A DNA stretch of 64,000 nt from Acidobacteriota bacterium (GTDB lineage Bacteria > Acidobacteriota > Terriglobia > Terriglobales > Acidobacteriaceae), in assembly GCA_031296115.1 (NCBI GenBank), contig JARLGI010000036.1:37678-101677 (forward strand), written 5' to 3'. The position numbers were made by a program, and so were the translations under genes. This document shows, piece by piece, positions 26,832 to 34,181 of the stretch (positions within the stretch are counted from its first letter, which is position 1; each line of letters opens with the position of its first letter). The notes beneath the pieces are model-generated. The model worked only from the letters and a program-made list of their open reading frames with translations, was not told where the DNA came from and did no database searches.

Positions 26832-27821
26832 ATGAAATGTTTCGTCACAGGCGCGACTGGATTTTTAGGCAGCCACGTTGCCCGGCAACTACTGGCGCGG
26901 GGAGGGGAGCTGCGGCTGTTGATGCGTCCAACCAGTCGCACCGACAACATTGACGACCTTCCGGGGGAGCGTGTGGTTGGAGACCTGCGCGATCCCGGGT
27001 CTTTAGCAAAGGGAATGTCGGGTTGCGAGTTTGTGTTTCACGTTGCCGCCGACTACCGGCTATGGGCGCGAAATAGGCAGGAACTCTACGACTCCAACGT
27101 GGAAGGCACGCGCAACGTCCTGCAAGCAGCGAGAGAATCGGGCGTGCGGCGGGTTATTTATACAAGCAGCGTCGCCACGATGGGCTTCGGCAACAACGGG
27201 CACTTAACGGACGAGCAAACGCCGGTCGCCCTCTCGAACATGATCGGCGATTACAAGCGCAGCAAGTTCATGGCGGAACGCCTGGTCATCGAGGCGGCAC
27301 AAGCGGGGCAGAACGTGGTGATGGTCAATCCCACGACTCCCATCGGCGAGCGCGATATCAAGCCGACGCCGACTGGCCGTATCGTGGTTGATTTTCTGAA
27401 ACGCAAGTTTCCCGCCTATGTGGACACCGGATTGAATCTGGTTGACGTGGTGGATTGCGCGGAAGGACACTTGCTTGCGATGGAGAAAGCGGCGCCGGGC
27501 GAGCGCTACATACTCGGTGGCGAGAACCTCACGCTGAAGCAGATATTGGACAAACTGGCTGCCATCACGGGTTTGCCGTCACCGAAGGTAAAGCTGCCCT
27601 ACGCGATGGCCTACGCAACCGGGGTGGTGGACACGCTGGTCACCGGCAGGATGATGGGGCGTGAGCCGCGGGTTACGCTGGATTCGGTACGCATGGGGCG
27701 CAAGAAGATGTTTGTCTCCAGCGCCAAGGCGGAGCGCAACTTAGGCTGGAAGCCGAGGCCGGTGGATGAGGCCCTGCGGCGCGCGGCGGACTGGTTCCGG
27801 GCGAACGGCTATGCCGCATAG
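26832..27821 (+). CDS. hpnA: Hopanoid-associated sugar epimerase HpnA (extended SDR)
   Basis: 329 residues. The N-terminal Rossmann motif MKCFVTGATGFLGSHVARQL and the active site region YTSSVATMGFG..LSNMIGDYKRSKFMAE with Tyr-x-x-x-Lys (YKRSK) are intact. NPTTPIGERDIKPTPTGR is typical of HpnA. The family is a conserved neighbour of hopanoid genes, presumably acting on the sugar-like side chain; its exact reaction is not settled. It overlaps hpnG by 11 bp. Confidence 0.9.
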   Translation: MKCFVTGATGFLGSHVARQLLARGGELRLLMRPTSRTDNIDDLPGERVVGDLRDPGSLAKGMSGCEFVFHVAADYRLWARNRQELYDSNVEGTRNVLQAARESGVRRVIYTSSVATMGFGNNGHLTDEQTPVALSNMIGDYKRSKFMAERLVIEAAQAGQNVVMVNPTTPIGERDIKPTPTGRIVVDFLKRKFPAYVDTGLNLVDVVDCAEGHLLAMEKAAPGERYILGGENLTLKQILDKLAAITGLPSPKVKLPYAMAYATGVVDTLVTGRMMGREPRVTLDSVRMGRKKMFVSSAKAERNLGWKPRPVDEALRRAADWFRANGYAA

Positions 27822-28515
27822 GGCAATCGCGATCGTAGCCGCCATGCGCCGGGAGGTGGCACCGCTGTTGCAATCGGTTCAAGCGGACAAGGTGGATGGA
27901 GTCGAATTGTTCGAACTGGATGCAGCGGTCGTCGCAATCGGCGGTATTGGCAAGAAAGCGGCGGGTAGAGCGACCGAGGTGGTCATTCGCTATTGCCGTC
28001 CGGAACTGGTGGTGAGTGTAGGAATCGCGGGCGCGGTCTCGCCAAAACTGAAGACCGGTGTGGTCGGACGGGCGCGGGAAGTGGTCGATGTCGAGAGCGG
28101 CGTTCGTTACCCGGTAGATGGCGGAGAATGGGTGGTCGCAACGGCTTCCGGGATAAGCAGTCCGGCAGGGAAGCGCGACCTGGCCCTGAAATTTGGCGCC
28201 GACGTGGTTGACATGGAGTGCGCGGCCGTCGCCGAGGTTGCGCGGGAGTACGGGCTGGAATTTGCGGCAGTGAAGGCGGTGGCGGATGAAGCTGACTTCG
28301 ATATGCCACCCATGGCGGCATTTGTCGCCGAGGACGGAAGGTTCCAGACCGGACGGTTTGTGAGCTATGTAGCACTGCGTCCGAAGCTATGGCCGGCGGT
28401 GAACCGGCTCCGTAAAGTCACCACGACAGCCGCAGTGAACCTGAGTTCGGCAGTGACACATCTAATGGACGAGTGCTCAGTGTCTCAATGGGAGGAGAAC
28501 GTTCCCCAAGCCTGA
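27811..28515 (+). CDS. hpnG: Hopanoid-associated phosphorylase HpnG (nucleoside phosphorylase fold)
   Basis: 234 residues from ATG 27811 (MPHRAIAIVAAMRREVAPLL), overlapping the end of hpnA by 11 bases. It has the PNP/MTA-nucleosidase pattern: IVAAMRREV, VSVGIAGAVSPKLKTG, and VVDMECAAVAEVAREYG with the purine/ribose-binding Met-Glu. In characterised bacteria HpnG removes adenine from adenosylhopane to give (phospho)ribosylhopane after HpnH has attached adenosine. No HpnH radical SAM gene is in the window, so it must lie elsewhere if the pathway is complete. Distinction from generic MTA/SAH nucleosidases rests on context. Confidence 0.82.
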   Translation: MPHRAIAIVAAMRREVAPLLQSVQADKVDGVELFELDAAVVAIGGIGKKAAGRATEVVIRYCRPELVVSVGIAGAVSPKLKTGVVGRAREVVDVESGVRYPVDGGEWVVATASGISSPAGKRDLALKFGADVVDMECAAVAEVAREYGLEFAAVKAVADEADFDMPPMAAFVAEDGRFQTGRFVSYVALRPKLWPAVNRLRKVTTTAAVNLSSAVTHLMDECSVSQWEENVPQA

Positions 28516-28533
28516 TGGCGAGGGCAGATTCGC

Positions 28534-29658
28534 ATGTCGACTGCAACCCAGTTCCGCAGTGATACAAGCAAGGATGCCATCCCTGCCATGATGCAGGCTG
28601 CGGTGTATCACGGCGTCAATGACGTTCGTCTGGAGACGGTGCCGGTGCCTGAGGTTGGCCCGGGCGAAATCCTAGTACGCGTTCATACTTGTGGCATTTG
28701 CGGTACCGATCTGAAGAAAATTGCTACCGGGTCGCACTCTGCGCCGCGAATTTTCGGCCATGAAACAGCCGGAGTGGTAGCGGCTCTTGGCGAGGGAGTT
28801 TCCCAGTTTCAGGTTGGCGACCGGGTGATGTTTTTCCATCACATCCCTTGTGGGGAGTGTTACTACTGCCGGCATAAGGTGTTCGCCCAATGTCCCACGT
28901 ACAAGAAGGTCGGTGCGACGGCCGGCTACGAACCGAGCGGGGGCGGATTTGCCGAATACGTGCGGGTGTCGGATTGGATTGTCCGCAGGGGAGTGATCCG
29001 GATTCCTGATGGAATTTCCTTCGAGCAGGCGTCGTTCATCGAGCCCGTGAATACCTGCATGAAAGGTATTGAAACGCTTGGGCTTAAGCCGGGTGAGAGT
29101 GTGCTGGTCATCGGCCAGGGGCCAATCGGCATCCTATTGGCGGTGCTGGCGCATCGCAAAGGAGCGCGGGTAATTACTTCCGATTTGTTTCCCGCGAGGC
29201 ATACAATAGCTAGGTCGTTCGGTCTGAACGAGAACATCGACGCGTCGACTTCGGATACCGTTGGACAGGTCCAGGATCTGACGGAAGGGCGAGGGGCAGA
29301 TGCGGTCATTCTGGCAGTTGCCGGGAATAGCTTGATTCGTCCCGCCATGGATGCCACGCGGCCTGGCGGGCGAGTTCTGCTGTTTGCGCAAACTCAGCAC
29401 GGGGAAGCGACCATTGACCCCGCGGCGGTTTGCGTTGATGAGAAGAGTCTTTTGGGTTCGTACAGCGCTTCTGTCGACTTACAGGAAGAGTCAACGGAAT
29501 TTGTGCTGGGTCGCGAGATGGACTTGGAGCGGCTCATAAGCCATCGTTTTCCGTTGACGGAGTCGGAAGAGGCGTTGCAATTGGCTGCCCATCCCAAACC
29601 AGACTCGATGAAGGTATTGATTCAACCGGGCAGCCTATGGAAGGACCAAGCAGAGTGA
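28534..29658 (+). CDS. Zinc-dependent medium-chain dehydrogenase in the hopanoid cluster (first of two)
   Basis: 374 residues. The GroES-like half holds HTCGICGTDLKKIATG (catalytic Cys), GHETAGVV (catalytic His-Glu) and the structural zinc set CGECYYCRHKVFAQC. The Rossmann motif VLVIGQGPIGILLAVLA follows. It resembles sorbitol/threonine/alcohol dehydrogenases; substrate unknown. It begins 18 bases after hpnG and overlaps the next dehydrogenase (GTGA). Location between hpnG and hpnC suggests work on the hopanoid side chain, such as oxidation or reduction of a polyol; this is inference. About 20 N-terminal residues precede the family start (MMQAAVYHGV), so a later Met is possible. Confidence 0.85.
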   Translation: MSTATQFRSDTSKDAIPAMMQAAVYHGVNDVRLETVPVPEVGPGEILVRVHTCGICGTDLKKIATGSHSAPRIFGHETAGVVAALGEGVSQFQVGDRVMFFHHIPCGECYYCRHKVFAQCPTYKKVGATAGYEPSGGGFAEYVRVSDWIVRRGVIRIPDGISFEQASFIEPVNTCMKGIETLGLKPGESVLVIGQGPIGILLAVLAHRKGARVITSDLFPARHTIARSFGLNENIDASTSDTVGQVQDLTEGRGADAVILAVAGNSLIRPAMDATRPGGRVLLFAQTQHGEATIDPAAVCVDEKSLLGSYSASVDLQEESTEFVLGREMDLERLISHRFPLTESEEALQLAAHPKPDSMKVLIQPGSLWKDQAE

Positions 29659-30704
29659 ACGGACAAATGACCGCGGCGGTCCTCTACGGTAAAGAGGACG
29701 TCAAGATCGAACGCGTGCCGATCCCCAAGTTGGAAGAAGGGGAAGTGCTGGTCAAGGTGCAAGTGGCCCTGACCTGCGGCACCGATCTGAAGGTGTATCA
29801 GCGCGGCTATCACGCGCGCATGATCGTGCCTCCAGCCCTTTTCGGTCATGAGTTGGCGGGTGTTATCGAGGAGGTTGGGCCAAACGTCAAAGGGTTTAAG
29901 AAGGGAATGCGGGTGGTCGCGCTGAACTCGGCACCATGCGGCACCTGCTTCTACTGCTCCAAGCACCAGGAAAATCTCTGTCAGGACCTGCTGTTCAACA
30001 ACGGCGCCTACGCCGAGTACATTCGCATCCCGCGCCGGATTGTTGAAACCAACATGCTGGCCATCCCGAAGCACGTCAGCTATGAAGAAGCGGCGATGGT
30101 GGAGCCGCTGGCTTGCGTATTGCGTGGCTTGCACGAAACCAAGATGGAGATTGGCGACTCGGTCGCTGTCATCGGCGCCGGCCCGATTGGCCTGATGTTC
30201 GTACAGGTGGCCAAGCTCACGGGATGTAATGTGATTTCTGTGGTGAAACGCGACTCTCAGGTGGCAGCCGCGCGCCGCATTGGCGCAGATAGCGCGGTGC
30301 AGATTACCGCCGTAGATGATCCCGTAAAAGCCGTGCGCAAACTGACGCCGGATTTCCGGGGCTGCGACGTGGTGATCGAAGCCGTAGGCCGCCCGCAGGC
30401 GTGGGAATGGTCAATCGACATGGTGCGCAAGGGCGGCACGGTGAACTTCTTTGGCGGATGTGCCAACGGCACCACCGTCGCTCTGGACACCCAGCGCCTG
30501 CATTACAACGAATTGACGCTGAAGGCCACCTTCCATCACACGCCGGAGACGGTGCGCAAGGCCTTCTCGCTGATCTGCGAGAACAAAATCAAAGGCACCG
30601 ACTACATCACCGGCGAGGCGCCACTTTCCAGACTGCAGCAGGTGCTGCGTCACATGCTCAACCGTAACGGCGACATTAAGACAGCCATTATTCCGGGGCA
30701 ATGA
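29655..30704 (+). CDS. Zinc-dependent medium-chain dehydrogenase in the hopanoid cluster (second of two)
   Basis: 349 residues if started at GTG 29655, which overlaps the previous stop as GTGA and has GGAAGGA nine bases upstream; ATG 29637 and ATG 29667 are alternatives. Motifs are VALTCGTDLKVYQRG (catalytic Cys), GHELAGVI, structural zinc CGTCFYCSKHQENLC, and VAVIGAGPIGLMFVQVAK. It is clearly a different paralogue from its neighbour, as its sequence diverges throughout. In the same operon position it may act sequentially with it on one substrate. Closest resemblance is to sorbitol/threonine-type dehydrogenases. Confidence 0.85.
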   Translation: MNGQMTAAVLYGKEDVKIERVPIPKLEEGEVLVKVQVALTCGTDLKVYQRGYHARMIVPPALFGHELAGVIEEVGPNVKGFKKGMRVVALNSAPCGTCFYCSKHQENLCQDLLFNNGAYAEYIRIPRRIVETNMLAIPKHVSYEEAAMVEPLACVLRGLHETKMEIGDSVAVIGAGPIGLMFVQVAKLTGCNVISVVKRDSQVAAARRIGADSAVQITAVDDPVKAVRKLTPDFRGCDVVIEAVGRPQAWEWSIDMVRKGGTVNFFGGCANGTTVALDTQRLHYNELTLKATFHHTPETVRKAFSLICENKIKGTDYITGEAPLSRLQQVLRHMLNRNGDIKTAIIPGQ

Positions 30705-30781
30705 GTCTGCGCTGATACTCGAAGGTTGGGTGCTGGTTTTGCAGAGTTCACAGCGGCCCCGAAAAGGGTGAGAGCAACCTG

Positions 30782-30804
30782 ACCCCGGGCACGAGCCCCG
30801 GGGT
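30782..30804 (+). promoter_or_regulatory. GC-rich hairpin in the hpnC leader (attenuator- or terminator-like)
   Basis: ACCCCGGG-CACGAGC-CCCGGGGT is a perfect 8-bp stem followed by GTTGTTTGT and then the hpnC ATG at 30814. The T content is weak for a terminator. It could reduce read-through from the dehydrogenases or shape hpnC translation. Confidence 0.5.
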
Positions 30805-30813
30805 GTTGTTTGT

Positions 30814-31788
30814 ATGGACCGTTCCAAGATGTCGACAACGCACAACAATGTGTCCTCGGTTCAGGCAGAAGTGATTGCGAAACAGGCTGCTGCCGGCTGG
30901 CAAGCTCTGCCGCCCGAGTACGCCATTCCTGAGCAGCCCCCCTCTTTGGAGGAGGCCCAGCAGTATTGCGCGCGCCTGGCCCATTCGCACTACGAGAATT
31001 TTTCAGTCGTCACCTGGTTTCTGCCGAAAGATCTTCATCAGAACTTCTACAACGTCTACGCCTACTGCCGCATTTCCGATGACTTGGGCGATGAAGTTGG
31101 GGATCCCCAGCAATCCCTGGCTCTGTTGGACCAGTGGCAGGGCGAATTGGAGCGGTGTTATTCAGGCGAACCGCGCCATCCCGTATTTGTTGCCCTGCGT
31201 GAGACAGTGCGGCAGTGCGATATCCCGCAGCACGAGTTTTCCGATTTGCTGACCGCCTTCCGCCAGGACCAGAAGGTCGCGCGCTACCCCACTTTCGCAG
31301 CCGTGCTGGACTACTGTCGGTATTCGGCGAACCCGGTCGGGCACCTCGTACTCTATCTTTGCGGCTACCGCGATGCCGAGCGGCAGAAGCTGTCTGACTG
31401 CACGTGCACCGCGCTGCAGTTGGCGAACTTCTGGCAGGATATTGCCGTGGACTTCGGCAAAGGCCGCATTTACCTTCCATTGGAGGATCTGGCCAAGTAT
31501 GCAGTGGGCGAGGCGGACATCGCGCAACGTCGCGTCACCCCGCAGTTTGTCGAGATGATGAAGTTCGAAGTAGAGCGCGGGCGTGAGTGGTTTCGCATGG
31601 GCCTGCCGTTGGCACGGATGGTGGACAAGCATCTCGCGCTCGACATCGAATTGTTCAATCGTGGCGGAATGGAAATCCTGAACGCCATCGAACGCCAGGG
31701 CTACAACGTTCTGTCGCACCGTCCGGCGATTTCCAGGCCACGGAAATTCTGGCTGGTGGCGCGTGCGGCCGCGAGAAAACTGCTGTGA
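30814..31788 (+). CDS. hpnC: Hydroxysqualene synthase HpnC
   Basis: 324 residues. Trans-isoprenyl-synthase type alpha-helical protein with the first aspartate-rich region YCRISDDLGDEVGD near residue 85 and the second region LANFWQDIAVDFGKGRIYLP. The N-terminal ARLAHSHYENFSVVTWFLP is typical of HpnC rather than HpnD. HpnC converts presqualene diphosphate from HpnD to hydroxysqualene, which HpnE reduces. The start could also be the Met at 30829. Its stop overlaps hpnD's GTG start (GTGA). Confidence 0.92.
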   Translation: MDRSKMSTTHNNVSSVQAEVIAKQAAAGWQALPPEYAIPEQPPSLEEAQQYCARLAHSHYENFSVVTWFLPKDLHQNFYNVYAYCRISDDLGDEVGDPQQSLALLDQWQGELERCYSGEPRHPVFVALRETVRQCDIPQHEFSDLLTAFRQDQKVARYPTFAAVLDYCRYSANPVGHLVLYLCGYRDAERQKLSDCTCTALQLANFWQDIAVDFGKGRIYLPLEDLAKYAVGEADIAQRRVTPQFVEMMKFEVERGREWFRMGLPLARMVDKHLALDIELFNRGGMEILNAIERQGYNVLSHRPAISRPRKFWLVARAAARKLL

Positions 31789-32699
31789 GCGAGCATCCAC
31801 TACAGTTGCGGGCGGCGTATTCCGTATGCCGCCACATTGCTCGCTCGGCCGCGAAGAATTTTTACTACGGCTTTCTCGCTCTTCCCAGGCACAAACGCAA
31901 CGCAATCTCGGCGGTCTACGCGTTTATGAGGCGCGCTGACGACATCTCGGACGACCCGTCAATTCCGGTGGGACCACGCCGCCAGAAACTGGATGAGTGG
32001 ATCGACAGCCTGCGGCGAGTCGCCAACGGTGAGCGTACGGATGATCCGGTCCTGTTTGCGCTGGCCGATTCGCACAGGCGCTACAAAATCCCGCTGGAAC
32101 TCCTGGAACAACTGGTGCAGGGTACCGAGATGGACTTGCCCGAACGGACGGAGGAGGTACAAGCCGCCTGCGGCGGCGATGTTCCTCAATTGCAGTATGA
32201 GAGCTTCGAGCAGCTCTACGACTACTGTTATCACGTCGCGTCGGTCGTCGGCCTGGTGTGCATTCGCATCTTCGGCTACCGTGATCCGCGCGCGGAAGAG
32301 CTGGCCGAGCACACCGGTGTCGCTTTCCAGCTGACCAATATTATTCGGGACGTGAAGGAAGACGCCGCGATGGGACGCATCTACCTGCCGCGGGAGGATC
32401 TGGCGCGCTTCGGCTTATGTGCAGCCGCGCTCAGCAATGGCTCGGCGGCGTCCGTGTTCCGTCCGGTATTGGAGCTGGAGGCACAACGCGCCCGCGAGTT
32501 CTATCGCGACGCCGAAGAACTGCTACCGCTCATCGACGAGGACAGCCAGCCGGCGCTGTGGACGCTGGTCGAGATCTATCGCCGACTGCTGGAGAAGATT
32601 GCAGCCCGTAATTACGATGTTTTCACTGAAAAGGTGCGCCTCACCACTCCGGAAAAAGTCAGCGTGCTGGCCAAGGGCCTTCTGCGGCGGCTGTCGTGA
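31785..32699 (+). CDS. hpnD: Presqualene diphosphate synthase HpnD
   Basis: 304 residues from GTG 31785, which overlaps the hpnC stop; the track start at 31587 is inside hpnC. Motifs are AKNFYYGFLALPRHKRNAI, YAFMRRADDISDDP (first Asp region) and QLTNIIRDVKEDAAMGRIYLP (second). It condenses two farnesyl diphosphates to presqualene diphosphate. The mutually similar hpnC and hpnD are adjacent, as usual for this pathway. Its stop overlaps hpnE's GTG. Confidence 0.94.
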   Translation: MSEHPLQLRAAYSVCRHIARSAAKNFYYGFLALPRHKRNAISAVYAFMRRADDISDDPSIPVGPRRQKLDEWIDSLRRVANGERTDDPVLFALADSHRRYKIPLELLEQLVQGTEMDLPERTEEVQAACGGDVPQLQYESFEQLYDYCYHVASVVGLVCIRIFGYRDPRAEELAEHTGVAFQLTNIIRDVKEDAAMGRIYLPREDLARFGLCAAALSNGSAASVFRPVLELEAQRAREFYRDAEELLPLIDEDSQPALWTLVEIYRRLLEKIAARNYDVFTEKVRLTTPEKVSVLAKGLLRRLS

Positions 32700-34108
32700 G
32701 TTCCGGCAGCGCAACTCACCTGCCGCTTTCCGTCGCCGTCCTTGGCGGTGGTCTCGCTGGACTTTCTGCGGGCTGCGCACTGGCTGACGCGGGCTATCAG
32801 GTCGAGTTGTTCGAGCGCCGACCGTACCTTGGCGGCCGGGCCTCCTCCTACGAGCTTCCCGGCACGGGCGAAGTTATCGACAACTGCCAGCACGTGTTGC
32901 TGGGTTGCTGCACCAATCTCATCGACTTTTACTACCGGCTCGGAGTCGAAGAGCAAATCCGCTGGTATGACGAGATCACGTTCATTCTGCCGGGTGGCCA
33001 TTCTTCCATGTTGAAGCCGGGCGCGCTGCCACCTCCTATGCATGCAGCACCGTCTTTCCTCGAATCCACGGTCTTGGATTTGATGGACAAGCTGGTCATC
33101 GCGCGCGCCATGCTGGCGCTTGTGCCTGCTCTGCCGGAAGATGATGGCGAGAGCTTCCTTTCATGGCTGCTGCGGCACGGACAGACGCAGACGGCAATCG
33201 ACCGCTTTTGGTCGCCGGTGCTCATCAGCGCGCTGAATGACGAGCTTGACCGGGTGTCGGTCCACTACGCCGCGATGGTGTTTCGCGAGTCGTTTCTAAA
33301 ATCAGCGGAAGCCGGACGCATGGGTGTCCCGGCTGTACCGCTTTCAGAACTGTACGGGACGGCAGCGCAGTACATCGAGGCGCGCGGTGGAAAGGTTCAG
33401 CTGCGCACCGCGGTTGACTCCATCCGGCCCGATGCCGACGGCGTTGGCGTTTGCGTTGGTGCAGAAGCAGTGCGGGCAGACTATGTGATCCTGGCGACGC
33501 CATTCAGCAGTGTGGACAAGCTTCTGCCCGACGCACCGGAGCTGAAGGCTCTGGACGACGAGTTGCAGAAGTTGGAGACCTCGCCCATCACCGGTATTCA
33601 CCTGTGGTTTGACCGCCAGATCACTCCTCTGGAGCATGCCGTGCTGCTGGAGCGCACCATTCAGTGGATGTTTCACAAGTCCAAGATTCTTGCCACCCGC
33701 AGAGGCTCAACCGAAGGCGGCAGTTATGTCGAACTGGTGGTGAGCTCGTCGAAGACACTGTTGGAGAAATCGCGCGCCGAGATTGTCGAGCTTGCGGTCA
33801 GGGAACTGGGCGAGTTCTTCCCCGCGGCGCGCGAAGCACAGCTAGTCAAAGCCACAGTCGTGAAAGAAGTCCACGCTACCTTTTCGCCCCTGCCGGGCAG
33901 CGACGCTTTCCGTCCGGGACATGCCAGCCCGTGGCCCCGGATCTTCTTTGCAGGAGACTGGACGGCAACCGGCTGGCCGTCAACCATGGAGGGAGCCGTG
34001 CGTAGCGGGTACGGCGCAGCCGAGACCCTGACGCGTTCGGCTGGACGCAACGATCGCTTTCTCGTCCCCGATTTGCCCGCAAAGGGACTGATGAGGCTGT
34101 TCGAATAG
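32696..34108 (+). CDS. hpnE: Hydroxysqualene dehydroxylase HpnE (FAD-dependent)
   Basis: 470 residues from GTG 32696 (GTGA overlap with hpnD). The FAD dinucleotide motif VAVLGGGLAGLSAGCALAD is at residues 13-31, followed by ELFERRPYLGGRASSY and, at the C-terminus, FFAGDWTATGWPSTMEGAVRSG for the flavin ring. The family reduces hydroxysqualene to squalene, feeding Shc. It is the last gene of the hopanoid operon; a strong hairpin follows. Confidence 0.93.
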   Translation: MSSGSATHLPLSVAVLGGGLAGLSAGCALADAGYQVELFERRPYLGGRASSYELPGTGEVIDNCQHVLLGCCTNLIDFYYRLGVEEQIRWYDEITFILPGGHSSMLKPGALPPPMHAAPSFLESTVLDLMDKLVIARAMLALVPALPEDDGESFLSWLLRHGQTQTAIDRFWSPVLISALNDELDRVSVHYAAMVFRESFLKSAEAGRMGVPAVPLSELYGTAAQYIEARGGKVQLRTAVDSIRPDADGVGVCVGAEAVRADYVILATPFSSVDKLLPDAPELKALDDELQKLETSPITGIHLWFDRQITPLEHAVLLERTIQWMFHKSKILATRRGSTEGGSYVELVVSSSKTLLEKSRAEIVELAVRELGEFFPAAREAQLVKATVVKEVHATFSPLPGSDAFRPGHASPWPRIFFAGDWTATGWPSTMEGAVRSGYGAAETLTRSAGRNDRFLVPDLPAKGLMRLFE

Positions 34109-34134
34109 GGTCGTTTGACGGAGTACAAGAAAAC

Positions 34135-34166
34135 GCGATCGCGACCCATGGCCGCGATCGCTTCTT
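34135..34166. terminator. Hairpin between hpnE and the convergent peptidase gene
   Basis: GCGATCGCG-ACCCATGGC-CGCGATCGC is a perfect 9-bp stem followed by TTCTTCCTTT on the plus strand. It lies 25 bp after the hpnE stop. On the minus strand it lies beyond the peptidase stop but without a good T-run. Confidence 0.7.
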
Positions 34167-34181
34167 CCTTTGCCATTCTGG

